Shown here: one piece after another, positions 34,086 to 43,693 of the stretch | Layout of the letters: every line of letters begins with the position of its first letter | How positions within the stretch are numbered: position 1 is the stretch's first letter | Source of the DNA: an uncultured Lachnospiraceae bacterium | Lineage (GTDB): Bacteria > Bacillota > Clostridia > Lachnospirales > Lachnospiraceae | DNA length: 53,617 bases | Assembly: GCA_910586725.1 (NCBI GenBank) | Contig: CAJUJL010000018.1 | Coordinates: forward strand, 1-53,617 | Direction: 5' to 3' | The notes under the pieces: model-generated | Database searches by the model: none | Seen by the model: only the letters and a program-made list of their open reading frames with translations | Told to the model about the DNA's origin: nothing | Program-made: the position numbers and the translations under genes

Positions 34086-36659
34086 ATGAAGAAGAAAGAA
34101 AGAAATTATATTATTATTCCAATATTGCTGGTTTTTTGCATTTTGGCGGGATTTGTATTTTCCGTTGCAAAAAGCATATCGGAAGAAATGTCAGAATCGG
34201 CCATTTTAAACCTGGGAGAAAGCTTAAATCTGATCAAAGGGACAGTGGAAACGCTTTATAAAAGAGAAGCGGAATATCAGAAGCTGATCGCGGAAGAAAT
34301 AGCGGTGATGGACGAACCTGAAAAATTTATCCTTTCTTATCATAGAGACAAGACCATTGTAAAAATCTCATGGGTTCCGAAAGGGAAGACGGAGGGCGTT
34401 TCCAATAACGGAGAGAAATTTTCTCCGAAAGAGCTGGATTTTTCCGGCGGGTATGCCATAGAGGGGCTTCCGGTTTCGACTTCCTATATCAATGATATTG
34501 GAACATGGGCTTATACGATGAAATGCCCGGTTGAACGGGAGGGAGCAGAGCTGGCCACGCTTTATGTGGAATATATTTTTGATTCGTTTGACGAAGCGCT
34601 TCCGGAGAAATTTTATAATGGAATGGCTTCGCTTTATATTATGGATACGAACAGCGAGCGGTTTGTCCTGAAACCAAAGGGCATAGGAGAAAGAGACGCC
34701 GGCCATTTGAATCTTTATGATTTTTATCAGGCGAATAATATTCTGGAAAAAGAAATTCAGGATGAAATTTCTGAAAGTATGGCGAACGGGCAAAATGTTA
34801 TGTTTTATCATGACGTTCGGCAGAAAGAATCTCTGATTTATATGTGGGCGGTGAACGGCAAGTCTGCTTATCTGATTGGATTTGTGCCGGTAGACGCGAT
34901 TCAGCAGGAGGGAGACGCAGTAAATAAGAATATACTGATTGTCGTGCTGGTTATGCTTGTGGCGTTTTTCCTGTGCTGCGCGGTTTATTTTTTCAATGAA
35001 AAACAGCAGGTGAAAATCCGCAGAGAGCGGGAACAGGAGCGTGAGACGCATAATAAACAGCTTGCGGAAGCATTGCAGGCGGCGCAGATTGCCAATAATT
35101 CCAAAACGATGTTTCTTTCTAATATGTCGCATGACATACGTACGCCAATGAATGCGATTTTAGGCTTTGCGACGCTGCTTGCAAGAGATGCGGATAATTC
35201 GGAAAAGGTAAGAGAATATACAAAAAAAATTGCGTCTTCGGGACGGCATCTGCTCAGCCTGATCAACGACGTGCTGGATGTTTCCAAAATAGAAAGCGGA
35301 AAAGTAGTGCTTACCATCGGAGAGTTTACGCTAAGCAGCATAGTTTCCGCAGTGGATGACATTATCCGTCCGGCGGCGAAAGAACGGGGGCAGACGTTTC
35401 ATGTTTCTGTGACGGGCGTTTCACATGAGAAGTTAATCGGCGATGAGACAAGGATCAATCAGGTTTTGATCAATCTGTTGTCAAATTCCGTCAAATATAC
35501 TCAGGAGGGCGGCGACATCTGGTTTCGCATTATCGGCCAGAAACAGCGTTCCTCCCAGTTTGAACATATCCGCATTGAAGTGGAGGACAATGGATACGGC
35601 ATGACGCCGGAATACCTGGAGATTATTTTTGACGCTTTTACCCGTGCGGAAAACAGTACGACGAATAAAGTGCAGGGAACCGGGCTTGGGATGGCGATTA
35701 CCAAAAATATCGTAGAGCTTATGGGCGGAACGATTGAAGTTTCCAGCGAAGTAGGCAAAGGAACGATTTTTACCGTGGAACTGGAGCTTCGGATTCCGGA
35801 AACGCAAATTGACGAGCGGTTCTGGGAGGAAAACGGCATTTCGCATATTTTGGCGGTAGACGACGACGCGGATGTTTGTGAAAATATTCAGACCCTGATG
35901 GAAGCGGCGGGAATCCGGACGGATGCGGCGTCTGACGGAGAAGAAGCGATTGCGCTTGCCACGCGTGCAAAAGAGTCGGGCGACGGGTATCAGATTATTC
36001 TTGTGGACTGGAATATGCCGGGACTAAGCGGTATTGAAACGGCGGAAAAGATGCGCGGGATTGTTCCGAAAGACACGCAGATTTTGCTGCTTACGGCAAG
36101 CGACTGGGATATGATTGAAAAAGACGCGCTCTGTCATGGGATTGACGGATTTTTAGCAAAGCCGTTCTTTGTTACGGCGTTAAAGGAAAAGCTTTTTGAA
36201 ATTTTCAGAGGAGAAAAAGAACCCGATAAAAAAAGCAGGGAAAAAGCGGAATGCGCGGATTTTTCCGGACTGCGTTTTCTGGTGGCGGAGGACAATGACA
36301 TCAATGCGGAAATTTTAATGGAATTGCTTGGCGCAGAGGGCGTGAACTGCGAAGTTATGGAAAACGGCAAGCTTGCGCTGGAGCGTTTCTGCGAAAGCAG
36401 GGAGGGAGAATTTGACGTTATTTTAATGGATGTGCAGATGCCGGTGATGAATGGATACGACGCGACGAGAGCAATTCGCGCCCTGCCGCGAAAAGACGCT
36501 TCAAAGATACCGATTATTGCGATGACGGCAAACGCATTTGCGGAAGACGTCAAAGACGCCCTAAACGCCGGCATGAACGCTCATGTGCCAAAGCCAATCG
36601 ATATGGACGTTGTAAAAGAAACAATTAGTTATTATTTAAATGAAAGGAATAGGAAATGA
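34086..36659 (+). CDS. Membrane hybrid sensor histidine kinase with two receiver domains
   Basis: Reads an external signal and passes phosphate within itself: His to Asp, with no DNA-binding output. From this ATG (857 residues) it has a membrane helix (about 8-28), an outer sensor of Cache-like size (about 30-278), a second helix (282-303), a coiled linker, HisKA with the phosphate-accepting His349 (NMSHDIRTPMNA), and HATPase_c with N box NLLSNSVKYT and G boxes DNGYGM and GTGLGM. Receiver 1 has Asp641 in LVDWNMPG and a complete acidic pair, Thr and Lys; receiver 2 has Asp782 in LMDVQMPVMNG. An upstream TTG at 34062 would add eight residues; initiation there is possible. The binding-protein gene overlaps its stop by 4 nt. 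Confidence 0.9.
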   Translation: MKKKERNYIIIPILLVFCILAGFVFSVAKSISEEMSESAILNLGESLNLIKGTVETLYKREAEYQKLIAEEIAVMDEPEKFILSYHRDKTIVKISWVPKGKTEGVSNNGEKFSPKELDFSGGYAIEGLPVSTSYINDIGTWAYTMKCPVEREGAELATLYVEYIFDSFDEALPEKFYNGMASLYIMDTNSERFVLKPKGIGERDAGHLNLYDFYQANNILEKEIQDEISESMANGQNVMFYHDVRQKESLIYMWAVNGKSAYLIGFVPVDAIQQEGDAVNKNILIVVLVMLVAFFLCCAVYFFNEKQQVKIRREREQERETHNKQLAEALQAAQIANNSKTMFLSNMSHDIRTPMNAILGFATLLARDADNSEKVREYTKKIASSGRHLLSLINDVLDVSKIESGKVVLTIGEFTLSSIVSAVDDIIRPAAKERGQTFHVSVTGVSHEKLIGDETRINQVLINLLSNSVKYTQEGGDIWFRIIGQKQRSSQFEHIRIEVEDNGYGMTPEYLEIIFDAFTRAENSTTNKVQGTGLGMAITKNIVELMGGTIEVSSEVGKGTIFTVELELRIPETQIDERFWEENGISHILAVDDDADVCENIQTLMEAAGIRTDAASDGEEAIALATRAKESGDGYQIILVDWNMPGLSGIETAEKMRGIVPKDTQILLLTASDWDMIEKDALCHGIDGFLAKPFFVTALKEKLFEIFRGEKEPDKKSREKAECADFSGLRFLVAEDNDINAEILMELLGAEGVNCEVMENGKLALERFCESREGEFDVILMDVQMPVMNGYDATRAIRALPRKDASKIPIIAMTANAFAEDVKDALNAGMNAHVPKPIDMDVVKETISYYLNERNRK

Positions 36660-37963
36660 AAAGGCAGATTCGAATTTATTCTTTGGTTGCGGCTGCTGCT
36701 TTTCTGGCAATTGGAATGGCAGCCTGCGGGAAAGCGGAGAACCCGGACGTCAATCTGATTCAGGAAAGCACAGAGAGTAAACGATATGTTAATTTATTTG
36801 GACCTACGGAAAAATCAAGTCCGGATGCAAAAAATATTGCAAGGACGGCCCATGAAATGACGGTGCTTATGGCGGAGGAAAAGCTGGGAATCAAAGTTGA
36901 ATACCGGACGTATACGGCGGAAGATCACCAGGATAAGACGTATGACGATGTGACGTTAGACCGTGCGAATAACTGTATGGATGATTTATATCTGTTAAAT
37001 CCGGATGTGATTCAAAAGCTTGGCACACAGGGAAAGCTTGCAGATTTATCGGATCTGAAAGCGGCGGAAAATTTGCGGGAAGTCGTAAAGATGGCGAATA
37101 CGATTGACGGAAAGCTTGTGGCCATTCCGCAGGAAGTTGTGGCCTATGGACTGTTTGTCAATCAGGATATGTTTGACGAGTACAAATTAAGTCTGCCCAA
37201 CACGCCGGAGGAGTTTTTGAATTGCTGTAAAGTTTTTAAAGAAAACGGGATAGAAACGCCGGTTGGCGCGAACCGCTGGTGGCTGGAGACATTTGTTTTT
37301 TCCCAGGCGTATGCCGGCTTATATAATGAAGAGGATACGGATGCCAAAATACAGGAATTAAACAGCGGAGCCGCAAAATACAGCGATTATATGCGGCCGT
37401 CGTTTGAATTTTTAAAGCGGTTGATTGACGAGGGATATGTGGACGCAGAGAAAGCCTATGTATCCGAAGCGCTGGAGGGCGAACGGGACGATTTTCTTTC
37501 GGAAAAATGTCCGATTGTCATGGCGTACTGGGGCGCTGCAAATGCGGATACGGCCTATGGAAAGCCTGATTTTAACATGAAAGTAATCGGTTTTCCAAGC
37601 AGCCTTGGGCAAATGCCGGTCATTACCATTACGGGATATGCCGTCAGCGCGGAGGCGGAGCATATGGAAGATGCGATGGCTGTACTGGATGTGATTCTTT
37701 CCGATGAAGCGATGCAGATTTATACGGAGACAAATAAGGTGATTTCTCCGTCGAAAAATGTAGAGGTCAAATGCATCGATGCGTTAAAACCCTTAAACGA
37801 CAGGGTGGACGAGGGAGTTTACGTTCTTGCGTCAAATGCAAGCATGAAAATGGAACAGTGGGGAAACGTCTGCCTGGTTGTGCGCAAGCTGTTAAACGGA
37901 GCGTCCGTAGATGAATGTATGGCGGAAATTGACAGGCTTCAGGAAGAAGCAATGCATCCGTAA
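36656..37963 (+). CDS. Lipoprotein solute-binding protein (ABC family 1 type) next to the kinase
   Basis: A 435-residue extracellular binding protein. The signal peptide ends in a lipobox, GMAACGK, with Cys24 as the lipid-anchored residue. The body has the periplasmic-binding fold of family 1 (sugar) proteins: NPDVIQKLGTQGKLADLSD, VAIPQEVVAYGLFVNQDMF and a late AVLDVILSDEAMQ segment. The ATG overlaps the kinase stop by 4 nt. No permease or ATPase gene is near, so it probably works as the ligand-presenting partner of the upstream kinase rather than in transport. A sugar ligand is guessed from the family only. A new promoter lies just after its stop. Confidence 0.85.
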   Translation: MKRQIRIYSLVAAAAFLAIGMAACGKAENPDVNLIQESTESKRYVNLFGPTEKSSPDAKNIARTAHEMTVLMAEEKLGIKVEYRTYTAEDHQDKTYDDVTLDRANNCMDDLYLLNPDVIQKLGTQGKLADLSDLKAAENLREVVKMANTIDGKLVAIPQEVVAYGLFVNQDMFDEYKLSLPNTPEEFLNCCKVFKENGIETPVGANRWWLETFVFSQAYAGLYNEEDTDAKIQELNSGAAKYSDYMRPSFEFLKRLIDEGYVDAEKAYVSEALEGERDDFLSEKCPIVMAYWGAANADTAYGKPDFNMKVIGFPSSLGQMPVITITGYAVSAEAEHMEDAMAVLDVILSDEAMQIYTETNKVISPSKNVEVKCIDALKPLNDRVDEGVYVLASNASMKMEQWGNVCLVVRKLLNGASVDECMAEIDRLQEEAMHP

Positions 37964-37971
37964 AAACAGGT

Positions 37972-38000
37972 TTGACGAGTTTGCAGACATATGGTATGAT
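37972..38000 (+). promoter_or_regulatory. Promoter before the second hybrid kinase
   Basis: TTGACG (37972-37977), 17-nt spacer, TATGAT (37995-38000) with TG one base before it. This is one of the best promoters in the window. Transcription would start near 38007 and give a leader of about 150 nt. Confidence 0.75.
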
Positions 38001-38066
38001 GACACGGGCGCAGCCGTTTTTTTGCGCGGCGATTGAAATTAAATAAAAATAAAACTGTACCAACAG

Positions 38067-38110
38067 TTCCGGACAAAGATTTTGTAAAAAACTTTTGTGC
38101 CGGAATTTTT
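38067..38110 (+). terminator. Terminator-like hairpin in the leader of the second kinase
   Basis: TTCCGG-A-CAAAG (38067-38078) can pair with CTTTTG-TG-CCGGAA (38092-38105), followed at once by TTTTT (38106-38110). It lies between the promoter and the start codon at 38159, where it could act as an attenuator. The middle of the stem is AT-rich and has a bulge, so strength is uncertain. Confidence 0.4.
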
Positions 38111-38158
38111 GGATGCAGTGATGATAGCCGGATACCGGCCTGTATGGAGGACAGACGT

Positions 38159-40741
38159 ATGGATAATGCAAAGAAGATGCCAAAGAGGGACGGCGATGAC
38201 GCTCTGGCCGTTTCGAGCTGTGAACCGCACAGCGGCATGCGAAGCGTTCAAAATCTGGAGACCGTTATCAATGAGGGGCTTCGCATCGCTTTATTGGAGG
38301 AGACGCCGGACCAGTCGTTAGAGACGCTTCTAAAACATCTGGGAAAAGTACTGAACGGAGAGCGTACTTACATATTTGAGCAGAACGAGTCCGGCTGCGA
38401 CGACAATACTTATGAATGGGTGGCCGAGGGGGTGGAGCCGGAAAAGGAGAATCTTCAAAATGTCCCACCGGAAGTATGCGCAAGCTGGTATCGGAATTTC
38501 AGCGTCGGCAAATATATTGTCATTGAGAATCTGGAAGACATTCGGGAGATAGATCCGCTTCAGTATGAAAATCTGAAACGGCAGGGCATTCATTCTCTTG
38601 TCGTCGTTCCTCTTTATGACGGCGAAAAGATTATTGGGTTTTACGGCGTGGACAATCCTCCTGTAAAGTCAATGGAATACGCGTCGAATATGCTCCAGAC
38701 GGCGGCATATTTTATCGTATCTTCTCTGAAACGGCGCAATCTGGTTCGCGAGCTTCAAAAACGCAGTTATAATGTCCTGCATGCCTTAAGCGTGGATTAT
38801 CTGGGTATTTATCAGGTGAATTTTGATACGGGAGAATGCGAGATATTTCGAAACAGCGAAGAGATGAGCATGGATTGGGTCGTTGATTTTGAAAAGGGCT
38901 ACCAGACGGCCATGGAACAGTACATTTCCTGGTATGTAGTTCCAAGGGATCAGGAGCGGCTTCGTACTGCGACAAAAAAGGAATATGTGCTTGCGCAGCT
39001 TAAGACGAAGAAGAAGTTCTATATCCGATTTCAGGTGAAAGATTGTTTCTGTGGGTTGAAACACATGGAAATTCATTTTTCCGCTATGGAAAAGACAGAT
39101 ACGGAAAATTGCGTGATATTTGCCCAGCGGGACGTCAATGCCGTTGTGGAGCAGGAAGAGAAATATAAGCTTGAGGCAAGGCGGAGTCTGGAAGATATTC
39201 TGGAGGGAGCCAGAACCGGAATCTGGACGATTGAGATGGAGGAGGGCTGTCAGCCGAGGATGTATGCGGACCGGACGATGCGGATTCTTCTGGGAGCGCC
39301 GGATGAAATTGAGCCGGAGGAGTGCTATCGTCAGTGGTTTGCAAATATTGAGCCGGACTATGTTGGGATGGTACAGGAATCGGTGCAGGAGATGTTAGAA
39401 ACCGGGCGTTCCGAAGTGATTTATCCGTGGAATCATCCAAAGCTTGGAAAGATTCATGTCCGCTGCGGCGGGGTGCCGGATAAAACTTTTAAAAAGCCGG
39501 GCGTCTGCTTAAACGGTTACCATCAGGACATTACGGAGACGATGGTAACGAGAAAGAAGCAGGAGAGGGCCATTTTGGATCTGCTTGAGAAAGTGAGATG
39601 GGCAAATTCGGCGAAAAGCGAATTTCTTTCCCATATGTCCCATGATCTCCGTACGCCCATCAACGGAATTCTGGGAATGCTTGCCATTCTGGAGAAAAGC
39701 CAGGATGATCTGGAGCGGCAGAAGGAGTGTCAGAAGAAAATCCGCGTCTCGACGGAACATCTTTTGTCTTTGGTGAACAATGTTTTGCAGGTCAGCAATC
39801 TGGAGAGCGGAAGACCGACTGTGGTAAAAGAACCGTTTGACCTCAGGGAAACATTGGAAAGCTGCGTTATGATTTTATCCGCTCAGGCAAAGGAGTTTGG
39901 GATTCGCCTGGAGTTGGAAGAGATTGACTTACAGCACAGCAGGCTGATTGGAAATCCGCTTCAGCTAAAGCAAATCCTGATGAACGTCATGGAAAACGCC
40001 CTGAAATATAATCGTTCCCATGGATTTGTATTGATTCGGGTAAAGGAGCAAACCTGCCAGGACGGGACTGCGCACTTTCAGTTTGTGATTGAGGATAATG
40101 GAATTGGCATTGGAGAAGACTTTAAAAAGCATATTTTCGAGCCGTTTACCCAGGAGCATCAGGATGCAAGGACACAGTATAATGGCGCCGGGCTTGGCAT
40201 GTCCATTGTGAAGAAACTGGTCGATCAGATGAAGGGGAGCATCCAGATGGACAGCCAGATCGGCAGGGGAAGCGTGTTTCAAATTACTCTGCCCATGCAA
40301 GTGGACGGGGCATGGTGTAAGCCGTCTGTAGAGGATGCGCAGAATTTGCAGAGCAGTGTTTCCGGGATGCGCGTCCTTTTGGTGGAAGATAATGAAATCA
40401 ATTGTGAAATCGTCGAATTTATGTTAAAGGAGGCCGGAGCCAGTGTTGTAACCGCAGCCGACGGAAAGGCCGCCGTAGATGCGTTTGAAGCGTCCGCTCC
40501 CGGAACTTTTGACTGCGTGTTGATGGATTTGATGATGCCGGTTATGAGCGGATATGAGGCGACTCGCGTGATTCGCAGTCTGGATCGGACGGATGCGGCG
40601 GACGTTCCCATTATTGCGCTGTCGGCCAACGCATTTGAAGAAGACGTCGCTATGGCAAAAGACGCCGGAATGAACGAACATCTGGAAAAGCCTGTGGACA
40701 TCCAAAAAGTGTTTCAGGTTATGGGCCGGCTGAGACGCTGA
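38159..40741 (+). CDS. Cytosolic hybrid histidine kinase: GAF-PAS-PAS-HisKA-HATPase-receiver
   Basis: An 860-residue kinase without membrane segments. N-terminal GAF domain at about 30-195 (GIHSLVVVPLYDGEKIIGFYGVDNP is typical); PAS-like regions at about 203-330 and 340-460, the second ending GYHQDITE; HisKA with His495 (SHMSHDLRTPINGI); HATPase_c with N box VMENALKYN and G boxes DNGIGIG and GAGLGMSI; one receiver at about 737-855 with Asp790 (LMDLMMPVMSG), Ser822 and Lys844. The open frame begins at 38033, but TGGAGG lies 8 nt before the ATG at 38159 and the domains begin after it, so I chose that. It has its own promoter and a possible attenuator. Confidence 0.9.
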   Translation: MDNAKKMPKRDGDDALAVSSCEPHSGMRSVQNLETVINEGLRIALLEETPDQSLETLLKHLGKVLNGERTYIFEQNESGCDDNTYEWVAEGVEPEKENLQNVPPEVCASWYRNFSVGKYIVIENLEDIREIDPLQYENLKRQGIHSLVVVPLYDGEKIIGFYGVDNPPVKSMEYASNMLQTAAYFIVSSLKRRNLVRELQKRSYNVLHALSVDYLGIYQVNFDTGECEIFRNSEEMSMDWVVDFEKGYQTAMEQYISWYVVPRDQERLRTATKKEYVLAQLKTKKKFYIRFQVKDCFCGLKHMEIHFSAMEKTDTENCVIFAQRDVNAVVEQEEKYKLEARRSLEDILEGARTGIWTIEMEEGCQPRMYADRTMRILLGAPDEIEPEECYRQWFANIEPDYVGMVQESVQEMLETGRSEVIYPWNHPKLGKIHVRCGGVPDKTFKKPGVCLNGYHQDITETMVTRKKQERAILDLLEKVRWANSAKSEFLSHMSHDLRTPINGILGMLAILEKSQDDLERQKECQKKIRVSTEHLLSLVNNVLQVSNLESGRPTVVKEPFDLRETLESCVMILSAQAKEFGIRLELEEIDLQHSRLIGNPLQLKQILMNVMENALKYNRSHGFVLIRVKEQTCQDGTAHFQFVIEDNGIGIGEDFKKHIFEPFTQEHQDARTQYNGAGLGMSIVKKLVDQMKGSIQMDSQIGRGSVFQITLPMQVDGAWCKPSVEDAQNLQSSVSGMRVLLVEDNEINCEIVEFMLKEAGASVVTAADGKAAVDAFEASAPGTFDCVLMDLMMPVMSGYEATRVIRSLDRTDAADVPIIALSANAFEEDVAMAKDAGMNEHLEKPVDIQKVFQVMGRLRR

Positions 40742-40847
40742 CAAAATGTTGTTTTTATGGGCGCGTGGTATCTGTATTTTTGCAGACATGACGCGTTCCT
40801 TTGCTTGGCATTGGAAATGAAACCAAAAGAATGGAGATGAAAAAAGT

Positions 40848-43415
40848 ATGAAAAGCAAGGCATTGCCGCGTTCCTTGAAAATCAGCATAGCAGTAATCAT
40901 TTGCTTGAATATTTTTATTTTTTCGTTTTTGGGAAAATCCATTAACAAAATGAGTGAAGAAGCAATTGAAAATTTAGGAGCCGCATATATGGACGGGACA
41001 AACGAGCAGGTGTCGCTGCATTTTGAAACGATTATTGCGCTTCGGCTGACTATGGCGGAGTCCATAGCGCACATTGCGGCAGATGAAAAAACTTCAGATT
41101 ACGGTTCAAAAGAAGAAATAGAATACGGCGCAAAGGCGAGACATTTTTTATGCGCCGCCCTTTATGCGCCGGATGGCAAAATGGAAATGATTTACGGCGA
41201 TTCTGCGGAGCCAAACACGCCGGAACCTTTTTTGAACAGTCTGAAAAACGGAGAGCGCAAAGTATCGTCCGCTGTTGACAGCAGCGGAAACGACGTGATT
41301 TTGTTCGGCGTTCCCTGCGCGTATCCCATGTCCGACGGAAACGACAGTCTCGCGCTTGTCGTAGGGCTTTCTTCCAAATATATGAGCGAGGTTCTGTTTC
41401 TGGATTCGGATAATCCGCTGATTTATTCTTTTGTCATACGAAAAGACGGAAGCTATGTAATTCGAAATCAGGGCAGTAAAAAGGAAAATTATTTTGACAG
41501 GCTGTATCGTATTTTTGACGGACAGAATGAGGAAGCGGATTCTTATATTGAGCAGTTGACGGACGCAATGAATGCGGGGGAAGATTATTCCGTGATTTTG
41601 AATAGCGGCAAGTCGCGCCGTCACCTGTATTGTACCAGTCTTCCCTATTGCGAATGGTATCTGGTGACCGTTCTTCCTTTTGATGGATTGGATGAGGCAA
41701 TTTCCGGCATGGGCGTTCATTGGCTGACTCTTGTTTATGCTGTCTTTTTTGCGGTTATAGCCATGCTTTTGTACATATTTTTTCAGTACTTTCGGATATT
41801 CAAAAAGCAGGTGTCGGAATTAAAGCGCGTGAATGCCGAAATGGATGAGGCGCGGCGGGCGGCTGAAAAAGCGCGGAAAGAAGCGGAAGACGCCAATGCG
41901 GCAAAGCAGGACTTTTTATCCAGCATGAGTCATGATATACGGACTCCCATGAACGCCATCATCGGTATGACCTCCATAGCTATGAATGCCGGCAATCCGG
42001 AACAGATTCAGGATTATCTGCGTAAAATCGCGTTATCCAGCAAGCATTTGCTGGGCCTGATCAATGACGTACTCGATATGTCCAAGATTGAAAGCGGAAA
42101 AATGACGCTGCATGTGGCTCCGGCGTCTTTGAGAGAAGCTATGGAGAGACTTGTAAATATCGTACAGCCGCAGGCCAGGGCCAAAAATCAGAAGTTTCAT
42201 GCGGCTGCCTATGAAATTCTCGCGGAACATGTGTGCTGCGACAGCGTGCGGCTGAATCAGGTACTGATCAACCTGTTGGGAAATGCCGTGAAATTTACGC
42301 CGGAAAACGGTACGGTTCAGGTCGTTTTATATCAGGAAGCATTGCCTGAGGACGAATCGTTAGTCCGTACGCATTTTATGGTGAAAGATACGGGCATTGG
42401 CATGTCGGAGGAATACCAGAAGAAAATTTTTGATTCCTTTAGCAGGGAGGATACTGCCCGCGTGCAGAAAACGGAGGGCTCCGGCCTTGGGATGTCGATT
42501 ACCAAGTGTATTGTGGACGCTATGGGCGGTACGATTTCTGTCCGAAGCGAACAGGGCAGGGGCAGCGAGTTCCACGTTGTGCTTGACCTGGCCAAGGCGG
42601 AGGGGAAAGCGGCCGAACAGATGCTTCCGGACTTAAAGACGCTTGTCGTAGACGGCGACGAGCGGCTGTGCAAAAACGCGGTTCGTTCCCTGCGTTCCAT
42701 GGGCGTGCGTTCTGACTGGTGTCAAAGCGCGCAGAACGCAATGGAACGGATTGCGCAGGGCGATTATCAGATGATTCTTTTAGATTTGCATTTGCCGGAT
42801 ATGCACGGGATGGAAGCCGCGCGGGAAATACGTATGCGTTATGGAGATGATTTGGCTATTTTGATTTTGGCCGATGATCAAAGCGAGATAGAGGAGAATG
42901 CAGAGGAAGTTAAAATTTCCGGTTTCGTTTCCAAACCCCTGTTTCAATCGGCGCTGTCTGATGCGCTGCGTGCGTTTGCCGCGCCGTTCGGTGAAGAATC
43001 TGTGAAAACAGAAGAAGAAGCGGATACGCTGCTGAGTGGGAAACGCATTTTACTGGCGGAAGATAACGAGCTGAACTGGGAAGTTGCAAGCGAGCTGCTT
43101 TCCGTCCTTGAGATGGAACTGGACTGGGCGGAAAACGGACAAATCTGCGTGGAAAAATTTGAAAAATCCCCGGTCGGATATTATGACGCGATTATGATGG
43201 ATGTGCGTATGCCCGTAATGGACGGCTACGAAGCAACCAGGCTGATCCGCGGGCTGAAGCGCGCGGACGCAGACATTCCTATTCTCGCAATGACGGCCGA
43301 CGCTTTTTCCGAAGATATTCAAAAATGCCTGGAATGCGGTATGAACGACCATTTGGCAAAGCCGATTGATTTTTCAATTGTTGCCGCAAAGCTGAAAAAA
43401 TATTTTAAGTCATAA
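40848..43415 (+). CDS. Membrane hybrid histidine kinase with a weak first receiver
   Basis: An 855-residue kinase built like the first one: helix at 11-29, outer sensor about 31-288, helix 291-312, a long coiled coil (322-352), HisKA with His362 (SMSHDIRTPMNA), and HATPase_c (NLLGNAVKFT, DTGIGMS, GSGLGMS). Receiver 1 (about 597-710) keeps Asp646 and Lys697. It has DGDE instead of an adjacent acidic pair, and a hydrophobic residue where Thr/Ser is expected (ILILADD), so it may be a poor phosphate acceptor. Receiver 2 (732-853) is complete, with Asp785, Thr816 and Lys838. It follows the second kinase after 106 nt with GGAG before the ATG; I found no clear promoter of its own. Confidence 0.9.
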   Translation: MKSKALPRSLKISIAVIICLNIFIFSFLGKSINKMSEEAIENLGAAYMDGTNEQVSLHFETIIALRLTMAESIAHIAADEKTSDYGSKEEIEYGAKARHFLCAALYAPDGKMEMIYGDSAEPNTPEPFLNSLKNGERKVSSAVDSSGNDVILFGVPCAYPMSDGNDSLALVVGLSSKYMSEVLFLDSDNPLIYSFVIRKDGSYVIRNQGSKKENYFDRLYRIFDGQNEEADSYIEQLTDAMNAGEDYSVILNSGKSRRHLYCTSLPYCEWYLVTVLPFDGLDEAISGMGVHWLTLVYAVFFAVIAMLLYIFFQYFRIFKKQVSELKRVNAEMDEARRAAEKARKEAEDANAAKQDFLSSMSHDIRTPMNAIIGMTSIAMNAGNPEQIQDYLRKIALSSKHLLGLINDVLDMSKIESGKMTLHVAPASLREAMERLVNIVQPQARAKNQKFHAAAYEILAEHVCCDSVRLNQVLINLLGNAVKFTPENGTVQVVLYQEALPEDESLVRTHFMVKDTGIGMSEEYQKKIFDSFSREDTARVQKTEGSGLGMSITKCIVDAMGGTISVRSEQGRGSEFHVVLDLAKAEGKAAEQMLPDLKTLVVDGDERLCKNAVRSLRSMGVRSDWCQSAQNAMERIAQGDYQMILLDLHLPDMHGMEAAREIRMRYGDDLAILILADDQSEIEENAEEVKISGFVSKPLFQSALSDALRAFAAPFGEESVKTEEEADTLLSGKRILLAEDNELNWEVASELLSVLEMELDWAENGQICVEKFEKSPVGYYDAIMMDVRMPVMDGYEATRLIRGLKRADADIPILAMTADAFSEDIQKCLECGMNDHLAKPIDFSIVAAKLKKYFKS

Positions 43416-43629
43416 ATGATTAAGAGAGGGATAGAACAGAAGTAAGGGATGCTTTGCATCAGGAGACGTCCGCGGCCGGCCGGGGATTCATCACGGCCTT
43501 GAAGGGGGCGCAACGATGGTCAGATGGAAAAGCGGATTGCCTGGATGGCGGACAGACTCAATAAGAACCTAAAACCCATGTAACGGAAGAAAAAAGAATC
43601 TAAAATTTCGATGAAATTTTCAAACCCTC

Positions 43630-43658
43630 TTGCTGTTTAGACAAGATTTGTGTACAAT
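43630..43658 (+). promoter_or_regulatory. yajC promoter
   Basis: TTGCTG (43630-43635), 17-nt spacer, TACAAT (43653-43658), 36 nt before yajC. The 278 nt between the last kinase and yajC otherwise hold a GC-richer block (about 43450-43580) without a recognisable gene. Confidence 0.6.
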
Positions 43659-43693
43659 GATTTAGGTAATTTCATTTATTAGGAGGAAAAAAG

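Noticed and set aside
34368..35132. 254-codon minus-strand frame opposite the first kinase
   Set aside because: It is antisense to the sensor and linker regions of a clear kinase and has the composition of an antisense shadow.
43524..43583. Short frame MEKRIAWMADRLNKNLKPM in the gap before yajC, possibly the tail of a lost gene
   Set aside because: Only 19 codons with no ribosome binding site and a stop shortly upstream. I could not link it to any family, so it stays an unsupported remnant.
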